A DNA stretch of 6,605 nt, taken from contig JBMNOV010000075.1 in NCBI GenBank assembly GCA_050943255.1, forward strand, positions 1 through 6,605, read 5' to 3'. The position numbers and the translations under genes were made by a program. Positions 1 through 6,425 of this stretch are shown here, piece by piece (position 1 is the stretch's first letter; the number at the start of each line of letters is the position of its first letter). A model generated the notes under the pieces. The model was not told the origin of the DNA and ran no database searches. It worked only from the letters and a program-made list of their open reading frames with translations. The DNA is from UBA4844 sp050943255 (GTDB lineage: Bacteria; Bacillota; Syntrophomonadia; Syntrophomonadales; Syntrophomonadaceae).

Positions 1-179
1 CAAACTAATATTCTGAGATAGCCTAAGGATTTACCCAGTCTCTTTCTGTAAGCACTCTGTGCACTTAGTTTTTTAGCAACTAAATGGTTTCAAATAAATT
101 TACAGTTGATGAAGGATTATATTTATTTTCGAGCGAAGTATTGCAATAACCTAACATTAAATTAATGAGAGGTAAGTAG
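1..179. other. Upstream non-coding segment before ftsK
   Basis: The plus-strand frames entering from the left edge close almost at once (stop codons at 19-21, 14-16 and 6-8), so at most the last few codons of an upstream gene could be present. The segment is AT-rich and contains only weak small hairpins (GCAC-TCT-GTGC at 52-62 and TTAGTT/AACTAA at 65-83). A TTTACA at 99-104 and a TATATT at 118-123 are only 13 bases apart, too close for a good sigma-A promoter. The ftsK promoter is either not recognisable here or lies further upstream. Confidence 0.5.
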
Positions 180-2489
180 ATGGGAAATAGTAGGGATCTT
201 ATTAATAAAAAAATTTTTTCTAAAAACCAGGAAGATCCTAGCTCAGCCAGTTTTAAAAATAAAAATAAAGTTAAAAAATCTAAGACCAGGGATAAGTTCG
301 CAGGTATTAAGGCTGAAATAGCATCTATAATTGTATTCATGTTAGCGCTTTTTGCTTATATATGTTTAAGCCAAGCTGAGAGTTTATCTGGTAATGAGCA
401 ATTTGTTGGATTACTCGGTTGGGGTCTAACAGAAGGACTGGAATTATTGCTGGGAGATGGAGCTCTTATTGCTTCTTTCTATTTATTGTTATGGTCAATA
501 CATATCGGTGTTCTGAAAGAATATTGGTCATATCGTATGTGGGGAGTAACTTTATTCGCATTAGCTATTATTATTGGTTTTAGTATTTATAGTATTCCAA
601 GAGGGCTGAATCCCCTGGAGGCGGCTGCCAAGGGTATGGGCGGAGGCTATTTAGGGGGGAGCTTGGGTTATGTTATGCTTAAACTATGGGGTAGGGTTGG
701 AGCATTTATTTGTATAGTTTTAATCGTCATGGTGGCAATAGTGCAAATGGTAAATAAGCCAATAGAACAAATACTTCATATTATATCTAAAGTAGCAAAA
801 AAAATTGGAGAAAAGACCTACCCCTTATTTTTTGAAGAACATGAGTCTAAAAAGGTTAAATCGATCCCTGGTAAACAGCCGGTAATAATAAGCAGGCAGG
901 AGGAACCTCTTATCTTAAACGAGGAATTATCTACAAAATTAGAATCTTTACCAGAAATTAAGGCTAGTAGTCCTATTAAAGAAGAGAAAATTCAGGATTG
1001 GGCTCGAATAGAGCCGAAAAAACGGGACATCGAGCTTGTTGTTAAGCCAGGTCAAGAAAATGAGGCTGAATACATTAAACCTCCACTAGATTTGCTTACT
1101 AATGTTAGTAATGAACGAACTATTGATAAAAAAAATATTAAGCAAAGCATAGCAGTACTAGAAGATACCTTTTCTAGTTTTGGAATAGAAATAAAGGTTA
1201 ATCAAGTAAGTTGTGGGCCATCAGTCACCAGGTATGAGATGACACCAGCACCTGGGGTAAAGATTAGTCGTATAATTAGCTTGGCTGATGACTTACAACT
1301 TAATTTAGCGGCACCTGGGCTAAGAATTGAAGCACCAATTCCAGGTAAATCAGCTATTGGTATTGAAGTGCCTAATAAAAAGATACTTAGTGTTGGGTTG
1401 AAAAGCTTGATATCATCAGCTGCTTTTTCAAGGCTTAATAGCCCGTTAGCTTTTGCTCTTGGTGAGGATATTACTGGTAATGTTGTAGTTGCCCGGTTAA
1501 ATGATATGCCCCATTTGTTAATTGCCGGATCTACAGGTTCAGGAAAAAGTGTGTGCCTTAATAGTATCATTATGAGTTTTTTATATAACGCTAAACCGGC
1601 AGAATTAAAAATGGTTTTTATAGATCCTAAGATGGTTGAGCTAACAGTGTATAACGGAATACCTCATTTGTTAACTCCAGTAGTTGTAGATCCCCGCAAG
1701 GCTTCTGTAGTGCTTAGATGGATGGTTACAGAAATGGAAAAACGCTACAAGCTTTTTGCGGAACGCGGTGTAAGGGACATAAACAGGTTTAATCAGTTAA
1801 CAGAAGATAAGGTATTACCCTACATTATTATTGTAATTGATGAGTTAGCCGATCTTATGATGGTTGCTCCAGTAGAAGTGGAAGACTCCATTTGCCGTCT
1901 GGCACAAATGGCTCGTGCTGCAGGTATGCATCTAATAGTAGCTACCCAGCGCCCATCTGTTGATGTAGTTACTGGTGTAATTAAAGCCAATATTCCTTCC
2001 CGTATTGCGTTTGCAGTATCTTCTCAGGCTGATTCGAGGACTATACTAGACGTTGCTGGGGCAGAAAAACTGCTTGGAAAAGGTGACATGTTATTTTTCC
2101 CAGTTGGGGCTGTAAAACCTAATCGTATACAAGGTGCTTTTGTATCGGATAATGATATTGAGGCTACAGTAGAATTTATTAAAGAGTGTTACAATGGTCA
2201 AGAAGAGTTGGAGCCTCCTCAGGAGTTGGAAATGTCTTTAAGAGAAGCTGAAGAGGATTGGGGTGATGACCTTTTTTGGGATGCCGTAAATGTTTTTGTT
2301 GATTCTAATAAGGCATCTGTATCACTTTTACAACGAAGACTACGTATTGGCTATGCACGTGCTGCACGTTTAGTAGATTTAATGGAAGAGCGAGGGATTG
2401 TGTCAGAACTGGACAATAATAAAAAAAGAGATGTATTAATTGATAATGAGCAGTTGCATAAGCTATACCCTAAAAATAAACTATGCTAG
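180..2489 (+). CDS. ftsK: DNA translocase FtsK/SpoIIIE
   Basis: This 769-residue protein is a septum-located ATP-driven DNA pump that clears chromosomal DNA from the closing division septum and, in spore formers, moves DNA into the forespore. Four hydrophobic segments lie at about residues 45-64, 94-111, 119-138 and 171-192, with a glycine-rich GGGYLGG stretch (154-160) before the fourth, as in B. subtilis SpoIIIE. A charged linker (about 195-300) follows. The motor has an alpha domain (about 305-395, including GPSVTRYEM at 346-354), Walker A GSTGSGKS (450-457) and Walker B IIVIDELADLM (550-560). A C-terminal winged-helix gamma domain (about 695-757, with QRRLRIGYARAARLVDLME) reads orienting DNA sequences in the family. 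Length is close to the 787 residues of SpoIIIE and nothing appears truncated. ATG 180 is preceded by GAGAGG at 167-172. Neighbouring rodZ and pgsA favour a SpoIIIE orthologue over SftA. Whether this organism sporulates cannot be seen. Confidence 0.97.
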   Translation: MGNSRDLINKKIFSKNQEDPSSASFKNKNKVKKSKTRDKFAGIKAEIASIIVFMLALFAYICLSQAESLSGNEQFVGLLGWGLTEGLELLLGDGALIASFYLLLWSIHIGVLKEYWSYRMWGVTLFALAIIIGFSIYSIPRGLNPLEAAAKGMGGGYLGGSLGYVMLKLWGRVGAFICIVLIVMVAIVQMVNKPIEQILHIISKVAKKIGEKTYPLFFEEHESKKVKSIPGKQPVIISRQEEPLILNEELSTKLESLPEIKASSPIKEEKIQDWARIEPKKRDIELVVKPGQENEAEYIKPPLDLLTNVSNERTIDKKNIKQSIAVLEDTFSSFGIEIKVNQVSCGPSVTRYEMTPAPGVKISRIISLADDLQLNLAAPGLRIEAPIPGKSAIGIEVPNKKILSVGLKSLISSAAFSRLNSPLAFALGEDITGNVVVARLNDMPHLLIAGSTGSGKSVCLNSIIMSFLYNAKPAELKMVFIDPKMVELTVYNGIPHLLTPVVVDPRKASVVLRWMVTEMEKRYKLFAERGVRDINRFNQLTEDKVLPYIIIVIDELADLMMVAPVEVEDSICRLAQMARAAGMHLIVATQRPSVDVVTGVIKANIPSRIAFAVSSQADSRTILDVAGAEKLLGKGDMLFFPVGAVKPNRIQGAFVSDNDIEATVEFIKECYNGQEELEPPQELEMSLREAEEDWGDDLFWDAVNVFVDSNKASVSLLQRRLRIGYARAARLVDLMEERGIVSELDNNKKRDVLIDNEQLHKLYPKNKLC

Positions 2490-2551
2490 TATGAAATTAT
2501 ATATAGAATTAGGTTAACCCTTTTTATTTTTTACATGGGGTAGGTAGTATT

Positions 2552-2560
2552 AAAAGGAGA
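2552..2560 (+). promoter_or_regulatory. Strong ribosome binding site of the winged-helix/PfkB-like gene
   Basis: AAAAGGAGA contains the near-ideal Shine-Dalgarno core AGGAG (2555-2559), which ends 8 bases before ATG 2568. This fixes the start and indicates efficient translation. The 78-base gap after ftsK contains no GC-rich terminator hairpin, so read-through from ftsK is possible. Confidence 0.8.
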
Positions 2561-2567
2561 TACTCAG

Positions 2568-3521
2568 ATGAGGCTTACCTTACGAGAAAAGGAATTATTT
2601 GAAGCTCTTAAGCGGGATCCCCTTATTGCCCAGGAAGAGTTGGCCAGAAGATTCGGAATTACCAGATCTTCAGTAGCTGTACATATATCAAATTTGATGA
2701 AAAAGGGGGTTATATTAGGTAAAGGCTATGTTTTTAATGAGGCCGCATCTACGGCTATTTTTGGGGAAAGCTGTATTAAGATAGAAGTTAAAGAGGATAC
2801 ATCCGAAACCAATATTGATATAAAATTTAGTGGGTTTGCTATTGAAATGACGAAAGCGATGGCAAATTTCGGGTTAGATGTAAAGTTAATTACAGCAATT
2901 GGTAATGATGATGTGGGTGATGCGATAATAAATCTGCTTAAAAAGATGGAGATTGACACTAGTAATATTTATCGCTACTCAGATATGCGAAGTTGCCGTA
3001 AAATTTTAGTAAACAAAATACCTATCTATAATGAATCAATTAGCTGGAAGGAATATGAAAAAGTACTGACTTTACGGGAATGGGTTGCATTTAATAGTGA
3101 GTGGTTATGTATAGACCCTAACTTATACACTAATATTTATAGTAAGTTTAATAATAAGGATGCTGACAGAATACCAAACTTATCAACTTATATTGTCATT
3201 AGGTATCCCGAAGAAATCCCAGTATGTCTGGGTGCTTGTTCTACTCTGGTAATGGGAGTTGAAGAGGAGAGTCTTGGTTATTACTTGGACAAGATTAAAC
3301 CTTTAGTACTAAACCGAAACTGGGTTATAACCGATGGCAATAACCGGGTGGTTTTTTTTAAAGACCAGAAAGCAGTAGATATCCCCTTAATGCCTTACCA
3401 GGGTTTTAGTATTGAACATCGGCTGCCTTTTTTACTGGCTGGCCTGATTTATGGCCTATCCAATAGTTATCCATTGAGACAGGCTATTCGAATAGGTATT
3501 GGGTCAGCAGCAGGTGAGTAA
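2568..3521 (+). CDS. Winged-helix protein with degenerate PfkB/pseudouridine-kinase-like domain
   Basis: The 317-residue protein starts with a winged helix-turn-helix (about residues 3-56: LTLREKELFEALKRDP, then ELARRFGITRSSVAVHISNL and the wing KKGVILGKGYVF). This closely resembles the N-terminus of E. coli YeiI and related PfkB-family kinases that carry a DNA-binding domain. The rest follows the ribokinase fold: SGFAIEMTKAMANFGLDVKL (88-107) and TAIGNDDVGD (109-118) match the first PfkB region, and LPFLLAGLIYGL (286-297) matches the end of the second. The kinase signatures are eroded, however. The GG...N sugar-binding pattern reads SG...E, and the GAGD anion hole and catalytic aspartate align with HRLP (284-287). 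The final helix is missing, because the protein stops at GIGSAAGE where family members usually continue. It is also shorter than YeiI (about 360 residues). I infer a catalytically dead or altered ligand-sensing regulator. Its target is unknown. An active PsuK-type kinase is unlikely. Confidence 0.8.
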   Translation: MRLTLREKELFEALKRDPLIAQEELARRFGITRSSVAVHISNLMKKGVILGKGYVFNEAASTAIFGESCIKIEVKEDTSETNIDIKFSGFAIEMTKAMANFGLDVKLITAIGNDDVGDAIINLLKKMEIDTSNIYRYSDMRSCRKILVNKIPIYNESISWKEYEKVLTLREWVAFNSEWLCIDPNLYTNIYSKFNNKDADRIPNLSTYIVIRYPEEIPVCLGACSTLVMGVEEESLGYYLDKIKPLVLNRNWVITDGNNRVVFFKDQKAVDIPLMPYQGFSIEHRLPFLLAGLIYGLSNSYPLRQAIRIGIGSAAGE

Positions 3522-3546
3522 AGCACAATAAATGGCTTGGAGGGTT

Positions 3547-3551
3547 GAGGG
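3547..3551 (+). promoter_or_regulatory. Ribosome binding site deciding the rodZ start
   Basis: Two purine runs precede the gene: GGAGGG at 3539-3544 and GAGGG at 3547-3551. An in-frame TTG at 3545 directly abuts the first run and would leave it no spacer. ATG 3557 lies 5 bases after the second run and 13 after GGAGG. This makes ATG 3557 the better start, and it gives the family-typical N-terminus MSFGRTLQEARKNKG. Confidence 0.7.
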
Positions 3552-3556
3552 ATAAA

Positions 3557-4285
3557 ATGAGTTTTGGCCGAACTTTACAAGAAGCCCGTAAAAATAAAGG
3601 CTATTCTCTTGAATATGTCGAAGAAGAAACAAAAATTCGTAAGCTCTATATTACCGCTCTGGAAGAGGAGAACTTTAAAGTTCTTCCGCCGAAAGTATAT
3701 GCTACTGGTTTTGTACGTAAATATGCAAAATTTATAGGACTGGAACCTGACAAGATGGTAGAAGAATTTCAGAGTTTAGCCTACGTAGATGAGCCGGTTA
3801 TTGAGAAACATGAAACAAAGGAAAATAAGCATTTATCAGGGTTTAACTTGCCGTACCGAAACCTACTGGCAGGAATTATTTTTTTGGTTATTGCTATATG
3901 GGCTGGTAATATGGTAGCAGGATTTATTTCTGAGCGAATCACTTATCCAATACAGAACAAGGATCCCCAGGAAAAGGCAGAAGAGATAGTCAAGGTACCA
4001 GACCAAAAAAATGATGATGTGGAAGTGGAAAAGGACAAGATCAGTTTATTAATCACAGCCCGCCAGGATTGCTGGCTAAATATTGTCGTTGATGGGGTTT
4101 CAGTATATTCCCAAACAATGAAACCAGGAGAGAGTCAAACATTCAATGGTGAACAATCAATTTATATTAAAGCTGGTAATGCCGGTGGTATAGATATTAT
4201 TCTTAATGGTAAAGAACAAGAACCACTTGGTGGTAATTGGGAAGTAAAAGAGAAAGAATTTACGTTAGAGTCATTGCAGGGATAG
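3557..4285 (+). CDS. rodZ: RodZ/YmfM-like membrane protein with N-terminal helix-turn-helix
   Basis: The 242-residue bitopic protein has the RodZ architecture. A Cro/CI-type helix-turn-helix (about residues 3-66; FGRTLQEARKNKGYSLEYVE, then TKIRKLYITALEEENF, KVYATGFVRKYAKFIGLEP) faces the cytoplasm. One membrane helix follows at about 103-123, then an acidic/lysine-rich linker, then an extracellular beta-rich DUF4115-type domain (about 162-236, including DCWLNIVVDGVSVYSQ and NAGGIDIILNG). In the family the cytoplasmic domain binds MreB and links the cell-shape machinery to wall synthesis rather than acting as a classical repressor. Its place before pgsA is that of ymfM in B. subtilis. The gene begins 35 bases after the PfkB-like gene, and its stop overlaps the rimO ribosome binding site, so the three are probably one transcript. 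The start was chosen from the ribosome binding site; a TTG start would add only four residues. Confidence 0.9.
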   Translation: MSFGRTLQEARKNKGYSLEYVEEETKIRKLYITALEEENFKVLPPKVYATGFVRKYAKFIGLEPDKMVEEFQSLAYVDEPVIEKHETKENKHLSGFNLPYRNLLAGIIFLVIAIWAGNMVAGFISERITYPIQNKDPQEKAEEIVKVPDQKNDDVEVEKDKISLLITARQDCWLNIVVDGVSVYSQTMKPGESQTFNGEQSIYIKAGNAGGIDIILNGKEQEPLGGNWEVKEKEFTLESLQG

Positions 4286-4288
4286 GAG
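4284..4288 (+). promoter_or_regulatory. rimO ribosome binding site overlapping the rodZ stop codon
   Basis: AGGAG shares its first two bases with the rodZ stop TAG (4283-4285) and ends 8 bases before the rimO ATG. Ribosomes terminating on rodZ would sit on this site, which favours translational coupling. Confidence 0.75.
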
Positions 4289-4296
4289 TAGCATAA

Positions 4297-5631
4297 ATGA
4301 ATATTGGTTTTATAAGTTTGGGTTGTTCTAAAAACAGGGTTGATACAGAAATTATGATGGCTCTGGTTAATAGTGCTGGGTATAAGATAGTAAACTCGTT
4401 AGAAAGAGCTAATATTATTATAATTAATACTTGCGGCTTCATTGAGTCAGCTAAAGAAGAAGGTATTCAAAAAATAATAGATACAGCTTCCTTTAAAGAA
4501 ATTGGAGTTTTAAAGTATTTAATAGTAACAGGATGTCTTGCCCAAAGGTATGGTAAGGAATTATATATAGAGATGCCCGAAATCGATGCGATTATAGGTA
4601 TTTCCTTTCTACACCAAATTAATAATATCTTGTCTGGGTTAGAAAATGGTGAAAGGATACTTAAGATAGGAGCTCCCCCCGACAAGTTTATTGAAAAAGG
4701 TCCACGAATTATTTCTACTCCTCCTGGTTCAGCATACCTAAAAATAGTGGAAGGATGTAATAATAACTGTACTTATTGTGCTATACCTTCTATTAGAGGA
4801 AAACTACGTTCCCGTCCCCTCCATGAACTGGTTGAAGAAGCCTGTATGCTAGCCGACAAAGGAAACCGGGAAATAGTATTAATTGCTCAGGATACTGCAA
4901 ACTATGGTTATGATCTTGAGGGAAAATATCTCCTGCCAAAATTATTGAAGGAATTAAATAGGGTTCGCGGGGTAGAATGGATAAGAGTTTTATATTTGCA
5001 TCCTGCCCACATAGATAACGATTTGATTCAGAACATAGCATCTTTAGATAAAGTGTTACCATATCTTGATATTCCCATCCAGCACATTTCTAACCCAATT
5101 CTAAAAAGAATGAACCGTCGGCATGATCGTATATATGTCGAGAATCTAGTTGATAAACTAAGACGGCAAATAAAAGGATTGGTATTACGAACAACTGTTA
5201 TGCTAGGTTTTCCCGGTGAGACGGAAAATAATTTTAAAGAACTATATGATTTCGTAGCTCAAGTCGAGTTTGACTGGTTAGGTGCTTTTGCCTACACCGC
5301 AGAAGAAGGTACAGCGGCTGCTCTTTTAGCTGAACAGATAGATGATGAACTCAAAACATACAGACTCAATACTATACTCGAATTACAGAAGAAGATTAGC
5401 AGAAAGAAAAACATAAACCGTATTAATACTTGTGAAAGAGTATTAATTTCAGGGCAGCTATCTTCCAAACTTTATTCAGGAAGAACTTTTTTTCAGGCTC
5501 CAGAGGTGGATGGTATTACTCTAGTTAAGAGTAACATAACATTGCCTAGGGGAGAATTTGCCCATGTAAAGCTAGCTGGGGTTAGAAATTACGATATGAT
5601 TGGAGAACTCCTGGATGAATCTGCCCACTAA
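4297..5631 (+). CDS. rimO: Ribosomal protein S12 methylthiotransferase RimO
   Basis: The 444-residue enzyme is a radical-SAM methylthiotransferase that adds a methylthio group to the conserved aspartate (Asp88/89) of ribosomal protein S12. The N-terminal UPF0004 domain supplies three cluster ligands, Cys10 (SLGCSKNRVDTE), Cys46 (NTCGFIESAKEE) and Cys80 (VTGCLAQRY). The radical-SAM CxxxCxxC motif is Cys154, Cys158 and Cys161 in KIVEGCNNNCTYCAIPSIRG. Other family blocks are LIAQDTANYGYD (195-206), WIRVLYLHP (228-236), YLDIPIQHISNPILKRMNRR (256-275) and GFPGETENNF (304-313). A TRAM domain occupies about 378-440. The SLGCxKNxVDxE and AYLKIxEGC wording favours RimO over the tRNA enzyme MiaB. All catalytic residues are present and the length is normal for the family. 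It follows rodZ by 11 bases and overlaps pgsA by 17. Confidence 0.95.
   Translation: MNIGFISLGCSKNRVDTEIMMALVNSAGYKIVNSLERANIIIINTCGFIESAKEEGIQKIIDTASFKEIGVLKYLIVTGCLAQRYGKELYIEMPEIDAIIGISFLHQINNILSGLENGERILKIGAPPDKFIEKGPRIISTPPGSAYLKIVEGCNNNCTYCAIPSIRGKLRSRPLHELVEEACMLADKGNREIVLIAQDTANYGYDLEGKYLLPKLLKELNRVRGVEWIRVLYLHPAHIDNDLIQNIASLDKVLPYLDIPIQHISNPILKRMNRRHDRIYVENLVDKLRRQIKGLVLRTTVMLGFPGETENNFKELYDFVAQVEFDWLGAFAYTAEEGTAAALLAEQIDDELKTYRLNTILELQKKISRKKNINRINTCERVLISGQLSSKLYSGRTFFQAPEVDGITLVKSNITLPRGEFAHVKLAGVRNYDMIGELLDESAH
5602..5605 (+). promoter_or_regulatory. Ribosome binding site deciding the pgsA start, inside rimO
   Basis: GGAG lies within the last codons of rimO and ends 9 bases before ATG 5615. 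An in-frame TTG at 5600 overlaps this site and has no good site of its own. ATG 5615 gives MNLPTKLTVLRI, matching the usual PgsA N-terminus (B. subtilis MFNLPNKITLARI). Confidence 0.7.
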
Positions 5632-6148
5632 ACTTACTGTTTTAAGAATTATTTTGATTCCTGTATTTGTAGTTTTATTATTAAACAAATTACCATATGG
5701 GGATTACTTGGCTGCAGCTATCTTTATTATTGCAGCCTGTACGGATAGCCTTGATGGATATTTAGCTAGGCGCTGGAAACAGGTTACTATATTAGGAATA
5801 ATCCTGGATCCACTTGCTGATAAGTTACTAATTACAGCAGCATTGATTAGCCTGGTAGATCTCGGGAGAATTCCAGGGTGGATCGTCATTATTATATTAG
5901 GCAGGGAATTTGCTGTTTCCGGTTTAAGAGCAGTTAAGGCTGGGGATGGAATTGTTATCCCAGCTAGTATTTGGGGCAAATATAAAACCATTAGTCAGAT
6001 TGTTGCAGTATTACTAATAATTCTAGAAGATTTATATCATACTTTTACTACCTTACCACTTGGAAACTGGGCATTATATATTGCTGTCATTATTACAATT
6101 GTTTCCGGAGTTGAGTATTTCTACCGCTTTCGTATTGAGTTACGGTAG
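5615..6148 (+). CDS. pgsA: CDP-diacylglycerol--glycerol-3-phosphate 3-phosphatidyltransferase PgsA
   Basis: The 177-residue integral membrane enzyme makes phosphatidylglycerophosphate from CDP-diacylglycerol and glycerol-3-phosphate, the committed step to phosphatidylglycerol and cardiolipin. The CDP-alcohol phosphotransferase signature DG(x)2AR(x)8G(x)3D(x)3D is complete in the stretch starting DSLDGYLARR: Asp44, Asp47, Gly48, Ala51, Arg52, Gly61, Asp65 and Asp69 in this numbering. GREFAVSGLR (96-105) matches the PgsA-specific SREFAVTGLR block. About six hydrophobic segments cover most of the chain. It is slightly shorter than B. subtilis PgsA (193 residues) because of a shorter loop after the first helix. 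The ATG lies inside rimO in the +1 frame, 17 bases before the end of its stop codon, which suggests coupled translation. The last codons form the left arm of the probable terminator. Confidence 0.95.
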   Translation: MNLPTKLTVLRIILIPVFVVLLLNKLPYGDYLAAAIFIIAACTDSLDGYLARRWKQVTILGIILDPLADKLLITAALISLVDLGRIPGWIVIIILGREFAVSGLRAVKAGDGIVIPASIWGKYKTISQIVAVLLIILEDLYHTFTTLPLGNWALYIAVIITIVSGVEYFYRFRIELR

Positions 6149-6166
6149 AAATATTATAGTTTTTCT
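6114..6166 (+). terminator. Probable intrinsic terminator straddling the pgsA stop codon
   Basis: TATTTCTACCG (6116-6126) is perfectly complementary to CGGTAGAAATA (6143-6153), an 11-bp stem. It can be extended by one G-U and one A-U pair to 6114 and 6155, around a 16-base loop. The T run GTTTTTCT (6159-6166) follows within a few bases. The pgsA TAG (6146-6148) lies in the right arm. The stem has only four G-C pairs and the T run is short, so termination may be partial. Its position at the end of the last tightly spaced gene supports the call. Confidence 0.6.
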
Positions 6167-6221
6167 GCCATCTTTATACTTTGACCTACCGATACTTCGT
6201 TTCCATATTTTTCCGAAATTG

Positions 6222-6248
6222 TTGACAACATCTGTAGTATTATATGAT
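6222..6248 (+). promoter_or_regulatory. Candidate sigma-A promoter, TTGACA-15-TATGAT
   Basis: A consensus -35 hexamer TTGACA (6222-6227) is followed after 15 bases by TATGAT (6243-6248), a five-of-six match to the -10 hexamer. The spacer is two bases shorter than optimal. The -35 lies inside the 11-base palindrome TGTTGACAACA (6220-6230). Transcription from here would leave a leader of about 170 bases before ATG 6426. A weaker alternative with TTGACC (6181-6186) and CATATT (6204-6209) at 17 bases lies just upstream. Confidence 0.4.
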
Positions 6249-6258
6249 GAGTCGTAAG

Positions 6259-6270
6259 TGTATATATACA
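6259..6270. repeat. 12-bp perfect palindrome just downstream of candidate promoter
   Basis: TGTATATATACA reads the same on both strands and begins 10 bases after the candidate -10 hexamer, close to where transcription would start. This is a usual operator position. The alternating TA core could equally be chance in AT-rich DNA. Confidence 0.35.
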
Positions 6271-6330
6271 TACATATTCTAGCGAATCCATACCTCTTTT
6301 ATTAAAATGGCATTTCACTTAAATAACATC

Positions 6331-6365
6331 TATTACCACCCCGAAATACTTATTACCAATTACCA
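6331..6365 (+). repeat. Three direct ATTACCA heptamers upstream of the last gene
   Basis: ATTACCA occurs at 6332-6338, 6352-6358 and 6359-6365. The first two share a preceding T and start exactly 20 bases apart (about two helical turns); the third abuts the second. The cluster ends about 47 bases before the start point inferred for the downstream extended -10 promoter, which suits binding of an activator. No known regulator is recognised from the motif. Confidence 0.35.
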
Positions 6366-6396
6366 AATTTTATCGGCAGTCTAGCAACTGGTCCTA

Positions 6397-6405
6397 TGCT
6401 ATAAT
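6397..6405 (+). promoter_or_regulatory. Extended -10 promoter element of the last gene
   Basis: TGCTATAAT is a perfect TGnTATAAT extended -10 element. No good -35 hexamer lies 16-18 bases upstream (CAGTCT at 6377-6382), which the extended element can compensate for. The predicted start point near 6412 would leave a leader of about 14 bases consisting largely of the ribosome binding site. Confidence 0.5.
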
Positions 6406-6410
6406 GACCG

Positions 6411-6420
6411 GGAGGGGGAG
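6411..6420 (+). promoter_or_regulatory. Purine-rich ribosome binding site of the last gene
   Basis: GGAGGGGGAG provides two overlapping Shine-Dalgarno matches, GGAGG (10 bases before the ATG) and GGGGAG (5 bases before). The site strongly supports ATG 6426 as a real start although the gene is cut by the window edge. Confidence 0.75.
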
Positions 6421-6425
6421 AAAAT

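Noticed and set aside
52..83. Small hairpins GCAC-TCT-GTGC and TTAGTT/AACTAA in the upstream segment
   Set aside because: Stems of four to six pairs are too weak, and neither is placed before a T run, so a terminator for an upstream gene cannot be supported.
80..340. 86-codon minus-strand hydrophobic frame at the start of ftsK
   Set aside because: It is antisense to the ftsK N-terminal coding region, has no supporting ribosome binding site, and its hydrophobicity reflects the complement of lysine- and asparagine-rich codons.
1202..1570. 122-codon minus-strand frame inside ftsK
   Set aside because: It lies wholly opposite the conserved FtsK motor domain, so it is a shadow of constrained codons.
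2466..2542. Inverted repeat around the ftsK stop: TACCC and AAAAATAAA (2466-2480) against TTTATTTTT and GGGTA (2523-2542)
   Set aside because: The pairing is almost all A-T, interrupted by an asymmetric bulge, with a loop of about 42 bases and no T run after the second arm. It does not make a convincing terminator; nearby GGTTAACC (2512-2519) is a plain 8-base palindrome.
5600..5617. TTG start for pgsA at 5600
   Set aside because: It coincides with the ribosome binding site serving ATG 5615, and the extra residues MENSW do not match the family N-terminus.
4297..5631. MiaB (tRNA methylthiotransferase) as alternative identity for the radical-SAM gene
   Set aside because: The SLGCSKNRVDTE and AYLKIVEGCNNNCTYC wording and the overall length fit RimO; MiaB has different wording around the first cysteine and after the radical-SAM motif.
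6060..6257. 65-codon open frame overlapping the end of pgsA and the spacer
   Set aside because: It overlaps a clear pgsA frame, lacks a ribosome binding site at its start, crosses the terminator hairpin and has no recognisable protein features.
6269..6281. Sporulation-type -10 element (CATATTCTA fits CATANNNTA)
   Set aside because: No matching sigma-E or sigma-K -35 element lies at the required distance, and such short patterns arise by chance in TA-rich DNA.
6245..6290. Possible hammerhead ribozyme (GATGAGTC ... GCGAA)
   Set aside because: The core requires CTGATGA and GAAA around a paired stem II. Here the base before TGATGA is A, not the essential C; the second strand reads GCGAAT; and the segment between does not form the stem.
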